A stretch of DNA of 11,687 nucleotides from assembly GCA_011389755.1 (NCBI GenBank), contig JAABTR010000230.1, forward strand, positions 1 to 11,687, written 5' to 3'. Shown one piece after another: positions 5,878 through 11,687 of this stretch. The translations under genes were made by a program, and so were the position numbers. The first letter of the stretch is position 1. Each line of letters starts with the position of its first letter. This DNA comes from Deltaproteobacteria bacterium (GTDB lineage: Bacteria; Myxococcota_A; Polyangia; JAAYKL01). The notes under the pieces were generated by a model, which saw only the letters and a program-made list of their open reading frames with translations, did not search any database and was not told the DNA's origin.

Positions 5878-7521
5878 TTGACGGTGATCGACGACACGGC
5901 GAGGGACTTGCAAACGAGGGCGCTGGAGCTCGCGCGCGCAGACAGCGGGATCCGGCAGTGGGAGAGGCTTTGCCGGTTGCTGGAGTCTTTGAGCGACGCC
6001 CAGATCGACGACATCGCGCTGGAGCTGGAGCTCGCCCTGGGCGACTGGGATGATGCGCTGCGCGTGGCGCCTTTGCGGTGGGTGCAGGACGCGGAGCAAA
6101 ACGGGCAGAGCCGCGTTTTTTGGAGGTTCGTTCGGGTCCTCGAGATGCCGGACTGGGACGCCCCGGCGGTTTTGCGGATGCCGCTCATGCGCGAGGTCGC
6201 AAGGCTCGACATGTCGGGCTGGGAGAGCACCTGGCTTCATGCCCTCGATGCCCTGGCCTCGTCCGATGACGTGCGCAAACTGGAGCAGCTCGATCTGACG
6301 GGATGCAGCCTGAACTCGGAAGGGCTGTCGCGCCTTGGTCACCACCGGTTTTCCGAGCGGCTGGGGGGGCTGTGGCTCGGCGAGAACGACCTGGGCGCGT
6401 CCGGCGCCCGCCTTCTCTCCGAGCACTCTTTTTCCAAGCTGGAGCGGCTCGAGCTGCCGTTCAACGACATCGGCGACGCCGGGTTGGCCGCGCTGGGTGG
6501 TTCGCGGTGCCTGGAGACGGTGCGCACGCTCAACGTGTCGGCAAACGGCATCACGGACGAAGGCGTGCGTCAGTTCGTGCGGCGCGGGGCGGCTCACATG
6601 GCCCACACCCTGTTTTTCGACTGCAACGAGGTGGGCGCAGCCGGGCTCGAGTCGCTGGGAGAGTCGGCTCATATCGGCAACCTGCGCTTCTTGTCGCTGG
6701 TGCAAAACGGCCTCGGAGACGACGGGGCCAAAGCGCTGGCCGAGGCGCCGCGGGCAGGGAAGCTCGAGGTCTTGCTCCTTGACGATTGTGACTTGGGAGC
6801 CGAAGGCCTGGCTGCGCTCGTGAGCTCGTCGAACGCGCGGGGGCTCGACTACCTGTCCGTCTGCGGAAACCCCATCAAAGACGCGGGGCTCGAGGCGATG
6901 GTCCATTCCAAGCAGCTGCCCGCGCTTCGGCGATTGGCGCTCCACAAATGCAAGATAACCCGGGAAGGGGGGCGCCTGTTGGGTTCGAGCTCCCTTGCTT
7001 TGAACCTCGAGGAGCTGGTGTTCTCTTCGAACTCGGGGGCGGGGGAGCTCCTGGAGGCGCTGTCCACGTCGAAGAGCCTGCGCCTCGCAGCCTTGAGCCT
7101 CGGCCGAACCGGCATCGACGGTGAGGACGTGGCGCTTTTGGGGCGCTGCAGGGGGATCGCGGACCTGCGCAAGCTCGACCTGAGGCGCAATAAGATAGGC
7201 CTGAAAGGGGCCTCGGCGCTGGCCAAATCAGACGTCTTCAAGAACCTGGAGATTCTGCGGATACCCGGCTGTGAGATAGGCGACAAAGGCGCGGCCATCC
7301 TGGCGCAGTCGCCGAACCTGGCAAATCTCAAGTGGCTCGACGTGGACATCGATAAGGATTTCGGCACCGACGGGGCGCTGGCTTTTGCGCGCTCTGCGTA
7401 CCTGCCCGAGGTGCTCAAAAAACCGTTCTTGCGCCGCCTGGAGAGCGTGAAACGGACAAAACAAAGATCGAAGGCACAGACCCTTTGGCAGAAGCTCGTG
7501 AGGGTGGTGCGCAGAGGGTAA
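5878..7521 (+). CDS. Leucine-rich-repeat protein, ribonuclease-inhibitor type
   Basis: This 547-aa protein has no signal peptide or membrane segment, so it is probably cytoplasmic. Residues 1-105 form a helical, acidic domain I do not recognise. From about 106 to 510 there are about 14 repeats of roughly 27 residues, of the pattern LxxLxLxxNxIxxxGxxxLa. Examples are LERLELPFNDIGDAGLAALG, LRFLSLVQNGLGDDGAKALA and LRKLDLRRNKIGLKGASALA. This matches the RNI-like LRR class, which forms a curved protein-binding solenoid. One repeat near LEELVFSSNSGAG is irregular. The last 37 residues are strongly basic (KRTKQRSK, VRVVRRG) and could bind nucleic acid or an acidic surface. The partner is unknown. 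The gene stands alone, with a terminator behind it. GTG at 5884 is an alternative start. Confidence 0.85.
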   Translation: MTVIDDTARDLQTRALELARADSGIRQWERLCRLLESLSDAQIDDIALELELALGDWDDALRVAPLRWVQDAEQNGQSRVFWRFVRVLEMPDWDAPAVLRMPLMREVARLDMSGWESTWLHALDALASSDDVRKLEQLDLTGCSLNSEGLSRLGHHRFSERLGGLWLGENDLGASGARLLSEHSFSKLERLELPFNDIGDAGLAALGGSRCLETVRTLNVSANGITDEGVRQFVRRGAAHMAHTLFFDCNEVGAAGLESLGESAHIGNLRFLSLVQNGLGDDGAKALAEAPRAGKLEVLLLDDCDLGAEGLAALVSSSNARGLDYLSVCGNPIKDAGLEAMVHSKQLPALRRLALHKCKITREGGRLLGSSSLALNLEELVFSSNSGAGELLEALSTSKSLRLAALSLGRTGIDGEDVALLGRCRGIADLRKLDLRRNKIGLKGASALAKSDVFKNLEILRIPGCEIGDKGAAILAQSPNLANLKWLDVDIDKDFGTDGALAFARSAYLPEVLKKPFLRRLESVKRTKQRSKAQTLWQKLVRVVRRG

Positions 7522-7547
7522 GGCCCCGGGGGACGGGGCCCTCTTTG
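7522..7547 (+). terminator. Probable intrinsic terminator of the LRR gene
   Basis: Immediately after the TAA stop, GGCCCC (7522-7527) pairs with GGGGCC (7535-7540) around a 7-base loop, followed by CTCTTTG. The T-tract is short. On the minus strand a run of seven T (7557-7551) lies beyond the nrfA stop and may help end that transcript, but no good stem precedes it. Confidence 0.55.
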
Positions 7548-7588
7548 GTCAAAAAAATGTGATTCACCGCCAGACCGTGTGCGCGAAC

Positions 7589-9049
7589 CTATTCAGCGGT
7601 CGCGGCGGGCTCGTTGGGCTCGGCTGCGGTCGCCGTCAACGCCGCGATCTGTCCCTGCCTCGCGAGGTCGGCGGCCTCTCCGAGGATGCGGGCCGTCTCC
7701 TGAGGCGCATGAAAGCCCATCGAGTTTTCGGCGGCGACGAAGTCGAGCCGCCACTGCGCCTGTCGCTGGAACTCGAGCGCCTCGGCGAGCTGCTCGTCCG
7801 TGGCGCCCTCTTGTCGGGCCGCGATCACCGTGTCGATCAGCGCGATGATCGCTTCTCCCCCATCTTGGAGCATGCGGTAGTTGGTGTCCTGGATCCTGGC
7901 GACCCGTTCTTTGATCTCCTCCTCGGAGAACTTGTGGCAGGTCTGACAGGCGCGGTTGATGTTGAGCAGCGGGCTGCGCACCCAGTGGTCCGAGACCTTG
8001 GTCGCGCCGTCGCGCATGTACGGCATGTGGCAATCGGCGCAGGCGACGCCGCTGCGCGCGTGGATCCCCTGGCTCCACAGCTCGAACTCCGGATGCTGCG
8101 CTTTGAGGACCGGCGCGCCGGTCTCCTTGTGCTTGTAGTCGTAGAACCGCTCGCCGTTTGGGAGCGTGGTCTCGTTCCAGAACGCCTCGGCCTGTTCCAT
8201 CTTGAGCCCCTTGCCCCAGGGGAAGGTGAGCTTGAAGCTGCTCGAGCAATAGTATTCCACGTGGCACTGGGCGCAGACCAATGAGCGTAGCTCGGTGCGC
8301 GACGCGTCCTGGTTGATGTCGTACGGTCGGTCCCGCGACCCTTCTCGCCAGCGCTCAATCGAGGGCAGGTGGGGGACCTCGCCGACACCGCTCGCCAGGG
8401 CCTCGATGCCCTGAATGAGCCCCGGCCGCGTTATGCGGAGCTCCATCGACTTGGGGTCGTGGCAGTCGACGCACGAGACCGGGTGGGCGTGGCCCATGTC
8501 GTGGAGCATCTGGTTGGTCTCCTTGTACGACATGGCGTAGGTCTTCTCGAACCCGGCGATGGCGTCACCGTCTCCGAGCTCGCGGTAAAGGGGCATGATC
8601 GAGGCGTGGCAGTGCAGGCACGAGCCCGACTGCGGCTTGGTCTGCCGCTCGGTCCGCTCCTGATCCTCGAGCATGTAGGCGTGTCCGCGCCGGTCCCGGT
8701 AGTCGATGGAGAAGGCGTAGCCGAGGAACATGCGCCTGAGCCACGGATCGCGCTCGATCTTCTGCTCGGGCAGCGCCTCGCTGCCGCCGTGGCCGCCGTA
8801 GCGGGTCTTCGTGTGCTGGGCCGTCAGCTTGTAGGTGTCGTACTGCTTGGGCCAGTTCTTGCCCCACACAGCCGGATTGGTGGTGTTTTCGTCGACCTCG
8901 ACGAGGCGCACGAAGGGCGTGCGCTCCTCGGCCTTGCGCTCGGCGACGTTCAGCAAGAGCGCGGTCACGCCCGCGGTCGCCGCCGCCACCAGGACCATCA
9001 GGGCGAGGTACGGCCAGCCTCGTTTGAAAAGATTTTTGATGCGCGTCAT
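7589..9049 (-). CDS. nrfA: Ammonia-forming cytochrome c nitrite reductase NrfA (all-CxxCH type)
   Basis: The enzyme reduces nitrite to ammonium with six electrons in the periplasm. It is 486 aa with an N-terminal membrane anchor or uncleaved signal (residues 13-33). Five haem motifs are visible: CLHCH (144-148), CVDCH (193-197), CAQCH (259-263), CADCH (337-341) and CQTCH (368-372). The NrfA signature VEYY (264-267) directly follows the third motif, and KAQHPE (316-321) carries the active-site His and calcium-ligand residues. RGH at 121-123 is the probable catalytic Arg region. In classical NrfA the first motif is CxxCK, whose Lys ligates the catalytic haem and needs a dedicated lyase. Here it is CxxCH, as in a known subset of NrfA. 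The start overlaps the nrfH stop by four bases (ATGA), with AAGGAG 11 bases upstream. The C-terminus ends in an Ala/Glu-rich tail. Confidence 0.95.
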   Translation of the reverse strand: MTRIKNLFKRGWPYLALMVLVAAATAGVTALLLNVAERKAEERTPFVRLVEVDENTTNPAVWGKNWPKQYDTYKLTAQHTKTRYGGHGGSEALPEQKIERDPWLRRMFLGYAFSIDYRDRRGHAYMLEDQERTERQTKPQSGSCLHCHASIMPLYRELGDGDAIAGFEKTYAMSYKETNQMLHDMGHAHPVSCVDCHDPKSMELRITRPGLIQGIEALASGVGEVPHLPSIERWREGSRDRPYDINQDASRTELRSLVCAQCHVEYYCSSSFKLTFPWGKGLKMEQAEAFWNETTLPNGERFYDYKHKETGAPVLKAQHPEFELWSQGIHARSGVACADCHMPYMRDGATKVSDHWVRSPLLNINRACQTCHKFSEEEIKERVARIQDTNYRMLQDGGEAIIALIDTVIAARQEGATDEQLAEALEFQRQAQWRLDFVAAENSMGFHAPQETARILGEAADLARQGQIAALTATAAEPNEPAATAE

Positions 9050-9549
9050 TGGTTGATTATCTCCTTGATCTCCTCAGGGGTCATCGGCCCGCCCAGCCCC
9101 ACCGGCTCGCCGTGTCCGACCGACACATGGCAGCGCACGCAGCGAGGCGCGCCCTCGGTGAAGGCGATGGATTGATCGTGAACGAGGTCGCCGTGACATC
9201 GCAGGCAGTTGTCGTGCAGGATGTCCGCGTTTTTCTGCGTGATGACGATGGGCTCGGGGAAGTCCTGCAGCGTGAAGCCCTTTGAGTGGTTCCAGCCGTT
9301 CTCGGCCTTGGCGATGTATTTTTCCACCAGGCCCGGGGGCAGGTGGCAGTCGACGCAGGTCGCTGCGGTGTGGTGGCTCGCCTTTTGCCAGGAATCGTAC
9401 TGGGGCTGCATGATGTGGCAGTTGGCGCAGGCTCTGGGGTCGGTGCTCAGATAGGACAAACCCTCGGCGTAATCGAAGGTCATGCCGCCGATGCCGAGCA
9501 GCACCCCGAAGGACGCGAATGTAAGAGATGGGAGAAGGGCGAGCTTCAT
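9046..9549 (-). CDS. nrfH: NrfH, tetrahaem membrane quinol dehydrogenase
   Basis: This 167-aa NapC/NirT-family protein takes electrons from menaquinol and hands them to NrfA. One N-terminal membrane helix (about residues 5-25) is followed by four haem motifs: CANCH (41-45), CVDCH (65-69), CLRCH (115-119) and CVRCH (137-141). Met47 in CHIM matches the NrfH feature of a CxxCHxM first haem. The length is close to that of characterised NrfH proteins. AGGAG lies seven bases before the ATG. It is the first gene of the tightly overlapped nrfHA pair and is separated from the upstream gene by 125 bases that contain a perfect dyad. Confidence 0.95.
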   Translation of the reverse strand: MKLALLPSLTFASFGVLLGIGGMTFDYAEGLSYLSTDPRACANCHIMQPQYDSWQKASHHTAATCVDCHLPPGLVEKYIAKAENGWNHSKGFTLQDFPEPIVITQKNADILHDNCLRCHGDLVHDQSIAFTEGAPRCVRCHVSVGHGEPVGLGGPMTPEEIKEIINQ

Positions 9550-9607
9550 GGCGTCTCTCCTGTGCCACGGTGCGTTTCAGTAGAGCGATCGTGGTGTAGC
9601 ACAGTTT

Positions 9608-9629
9608 AATAGGTAAATAAATACCTATT
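9608..9629. promoter_or_regulatory. Perfect dyad upstream of nrfH, candidate operator
   Basis: AATAGGTA (9608-9615) and TACCTATT (9622-9629) are perfect inverted repeats with a 6-base spacer, in an AT-rich patch within GC-rich DNA. The dyad is 58-79 bases upstream of the nrfH start codon. It does not match FNR/CRP (TTGAT-N4-ATCAA) or HcpR-like half sites. I could not place convincing -35 and -10 boxes around it. Confidence 0.5.
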
Positions 9630-9674
9630 TGTATATCCGGCGTTCTTGGGTGGCAGCGAGGGACCCCCGTGAAC

Positions 9675-11036
9675 TTATGGTTTGGTGGTGTCTAGTATCT
9701 TTAAGGCGTCATTCGGGATCTTGCCGTAGTAGACTTGGCCGTTTATCAGGAAGGCTGGGGTGCCGCGCAGATTGAGCTTTGCGGCTGCGGAGAGATCTGC
9801 CTCGATGGGGCGCATCGACTGCGGGTCGTCCATGCAGCAGTTGAACTTCCCCAGATCCAGCGCGAGCGCTTTGGCGATATCTTGCGCCGAGAGGTTCTGC
9901 GAACGGATGGTCTGCGAGTTGTGGAACAGGTAGTCGGCCATCTCATGAAAACGGCCCTGCCGGCTGGCGCAGACGGCAACGCGAGACAGCTCGCAGGCCC
10001 TGGGATGAAAGGGCTTGTCCAGTTTGCTGTTGCAGTGGTGATCCAGCGGTAGGTGACGATGATAGACCCGCAGCTTGTTTGGATAGCGAGATACCAGCTT
10101 GTTTAGCAGCATGTGGGCGTCGCGGCAGAAGGGGCACTGGAAGTCCGTGAACTCGTGGATCTCGATGGTGGGATGCGCGGCTCCCTTCCAGGGGTATCCC
10201 TCGTCGCTCGTGCCGACCTGGACCGAAAGCGCCGGGGGCGCGCCGGCCTCGGCCTCCTTTTCAAGACACGCCTCTTTTTTGGGTGTGTCCTGGGTCTTCT
10301 CGCTCCACGCGCGCTCCTCCAGCCGCTCGTTTTTTTGGGAGACGTAGAGCACCTGTGATGACTGCGAATCGCCACTGGCCTCCACAGAGCTTTGGCGAGC
10401 CGCTCGCGCCTGGGCGATCCAGTCTTGGAGGTGTTGCCCGCTGAACCACGCAGCGGCGAGCAGCCCAGCCCCCAGCACGGCGAGCCCCGCCGTCTGCAAG
10501 GGGCGCGTCACGAGACTCTTGAGATCCGACCGGATCGCCTCGGTCACGGATCTTTCCGAGATGCGGATGGCGGCGATGCTGAGCCCAAAGAGGGACACGT
10601 TGATGACGTCGATCGCCAGACAGACGATGCACCACGAGCCGATCTCGAAGTGCATCACATAAACGAGCCACAAAGAGACCACGACAAAAAACACGCCGAA
10701 TAGGAACAAGAAGCCAAGGCCGAAGCGCGACCGGGCTCGAACCAAGGCCAGCACCGATAGCAGGGCGACGAACAGATATCCGGCGATGGCCCACACGGCG
10801 ACCGGTGTCCCCAGCACAACCGAGAACTCGTCGTGGAGAGCCACCTCGTCACAGTTCATACTCTCACTGATGTTGCAAAAGCTCTCGTGTTCCTCCGGGG
10901 CCACGTGGGTCTGGCGAAAGACCTCGACAAGGTCCCAGGCGCTGATGACGCCGATCACGCACAGCAACAAAAAAGTGACGAGAGTGACTTTCAGCCCCTT
11001 TGGGACTGCTTCGGTGGACGTATCCGGACGGCTCAC
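9675..11036 (-). CDS. VKOR-DsbA fusion, periplasmic disulfide-bond formation protein
   Basis: This 453-aa membrane protein probably makes disulfides in exported proteins: the VKOR part re-oxidises the attached thioredoxin-fold domain using quinone. Five membrane helices are visible (about residues 16-34, 78-98, 105-127, 133-157, 182-199). The VKOR domain has the loop cysteines FC54..NC62 and the redox centre WCIVC (136-139). A hydrophilic linker (about 205-285) leads to a DsbA-like domain with EFTDFQCPFC (CPFC 301-304) and the cis-Pro loop RGTPAF (Pro427). Extra Cys at HHC, RAC, VC and NCC may form structural disulfides. The GTG start at 11036 follows AAGGAG by seven bases; an earlier in-frame TTG at 11054 lies before that site and is rejected. 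It follows the antiporter gene by 30 bases and so is probably co-transcribed with it. nrfHA downstream may be separate. Confidence 0.9.
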   Translation of the reverse strand: MSRPDTSTEAVPKGLKVTLVTFLLLCVIGVISAWDLVEVFRQTHVAPEEHESFCNISESMNCDEVALHDEFSVVLGTPVAVWAIAGYLFVALLSVLALVRARSRFGLGFLFLFGVFFVVVSLWLVYVMHFEIGSWCIVCLAIDVINVSLFGLSIAAIRISERSVTEAIRSDLKSLVTRPLQTAGLAVLGAGLLAAAWFSGQHLQDWIAQARAARQSSVEASGDSQSSQVLYVSQKNERLEERAWSEKTQDTPKKEACLEKEAEAGAPPALSVQVGTSDEGYPWKGAAHPTIEIHEFTDFQCPFCRDAHMLLNKLVSRYPNKLRVYHRHLPLDHHCNSKLDKPFHPRACELSRVAVCASRQGRFHEMADYLFHNSQTIRSQNLSAQDIAKALALDLGKFNCCMDDPQSMRPIEADLSAAAKLNLRGTPAFLINGQVYYGKIPNDALKILDTTKP

Positions 11037-11043
11037 GAATGTT

Positions 11044-11049
11044 CTCCTT
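11044..11049 (-). promoter_or_regulatory. Ribosome binding site that sets the VKOR-DsbA start
   Basis: AAGGAG stands seven bases before GTG at 11036 and downstream of the longer open frame's TTG at 11054. This decides for the shorter protein. Confidence 0.75.
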
Positions 11050-11066
11050 CGCAAAAAAATAAAATT

Positions 11067-11687
11067 TCAGCCATCACCGCCGCCCTCCGAAGATGGTCGT
11101 GGGCACAGGAGCCGAAAAAGAATTGGGAAGACGATTCCGGCGGCGACGGCGAGGATGATGAGGGCGCCTGCGCCGTTCTTGTCGAGAACGGCTTGGTCTG
11201 GGGTCTCGCGGCTGAGGTCCAGACCGATGGCCGCGATGGCAACCACCAACGTGAGGGGGGCCGACAGCAGCACAGACGCGCCCACGGCGTTGCGAAGACG
11301 AAGCCCCGTGGCGATGAGCGCGAACCCTGGTACCAGCTTGACCACCAACGCGGCCACGAGGAGCAGGCCCGCGAGCCGGAGGCTCGACGCGGTGACGGCG
11401 GACGGATCGAAGCGAAGCCCCACGACGATGAAGAATATGGGGATGAACAGGCCGTGTCCCATCACGGCCAGCTTCTCCTCGATGGCGTGTTTGCCTCGAA
11501 AAGAAAAGCTGATGAACGCCCCCGCGATGAACGCCCCGACGATGGCCTCGACACCCGCGACCAGGGCCATCATCGAAAGCGCCATCATCAGAAACAGCGC
11601 GGCTCGCACGCCTATCTCCGAGGTGCTCTGCTCGCGGCCGATCCGCGTGAGCAGCTCGGGCCACCACCACGCCACCGCGGCGAGGGT
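11067..11687 (-). CDS. CPA2-type cation/proton antiporter, C-terminal part (partial)
   Basis: This is the last 206 residues of an Na+/H+ exchanger-family (KefB/CPA2-like) inner-membrane antiporter. The frame is open to the window edge, so the start is missing. Hydrophobic segments alternate with family-like motifs: VEAIVGAFIAGAFISF, EEKLAVMGHGLFIPIFFIVV followed by GLRFD, LVPGFALIATGLRLRNAVGA and SAPLTLVVAIAAIGL. The visible part covers roughly the last six helices and ends soon after the final one. No cytosolic TrkA/RCK domain follows, unlike full KefB/KefC. The ion is not predictable from this part. A GTG at 11675 is in frame but inside the domain and is not a likely start. Confidence 0.85.
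   Translation of the reverse strand, partial: TLAAVAWWWPELLTRIGREQSTSEIGVRAALFLMMALSMMALVAGVEAIVGAFIAGAFISFSFRGKHAIEEKLAVMGHGLFIPIFFIVVGLRFDPSAVTASSLRLAGLLLVAALVVKLVPGFALIATGLRLRNAVGASVLLSAPLTLVVAIAAIGLDLSRETPDQAVLDKNGAGALIILAVAAGIVFPILFRLLCPRPSSEGGGDG

Noticed and set aside
5803..6945. 380-aa minus-strand frame
   Set aside because: It is antisense to the LRR gene. Its repetitive look mirrors the LRR periodicity on the other strand.
7559..8284. 241-aa plus-strand frame
   Set aside because: It is antisense to nrfA, whose five haem motifs prove the minus strand is coding.
8369..9175. 268-aa plus-strand frame across nrfA and nrfH
   Set aside because: It spans the antisense of two certain cytochrome genes and has no domain signal.
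11074..11670. 198-aa minus-strand frame beside the antiporter
   Set aside because: It is an Arg/His/Gly-rich shifted frame of the antiporter, whose frame shows proper membrane helices.

Overview
The window looks like a piece of chromosome from a GC-rich, Gram-negative, deltaproteobacteria-like organism (Myxococcota or Bradymonadota-type is my best guess). The pointers are an outer-membrane TonB receptor, multihaem c-type cytochromes, a lipoprotein with a long Asp/Thr/Glu-rich linker, a VKOR-DsbA fusion and a large ribonuclease-inhibitor-type LRR protein. The lineage is inferred from gene style only; no rRNA or other phylogenetic marker is present.

Layout. (1) Positions 1-378 hold no gene but a cluster of GC-rich palindromic repeats: two identical 51-bp elements, each followed by a related 22-23-bp hairpin element, with a diverged inverted copy between them. 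(2) Positions 379-4061, minus strand, form a cobalamin uptake operon: a candidate promoter, a leader hairpin, a well-conserved cobalamin riboswitch, a BtuB-like TonB-dependent receptor and, translationally coupled, a predicted surface lipoprotein with a YncE/BtuG-like beta-propeller. (3) Positions 4107-7521, plus strand, carry two unusual single genes: a GNAT acetyltransferase fused to a class I SAM methyltransferase, and a cytoplasmic protein of about 14 leucine-rich repeats with a basic tail, ending at a probable terminator. (4) Positions 7589-11687, minus strand, read in the order CPA2-type cation/proton antiporter (cut by the window edge), VKOR-DsbA disulfide-forming fusion, nrfH and nrfA. 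NrfHA is the membrane quinol dehydrogenase plus pentahaem nitrite reductase that reduces nitrite to ammonium. All five NrfA haem motifs are CxxCH, including the active-site one, which is CxxCK in the classical enzyme. A perfect 8-bp dyad lies upstream of nrfH.

How the parts work together. In region 2, B12 binding to the nascent leader should shut off a receptor plus capture-lipoprotein pair when cobalamin is plentiful. In region 4, NrfH passes quinol electrons to NrfA, and the neighbouring VKOR-DsbA protein could supply or manage periplasmic disulfides needed around cytochrome c assembly; that link is inferred from position only. The most interesting points are the BtuB/propeller pair under riboswitch control outside Bacteroidota, the all-CxxCH NrfA, the GNAT-methyltransferase fusion, the LRR protein and several unexplained palindromes.
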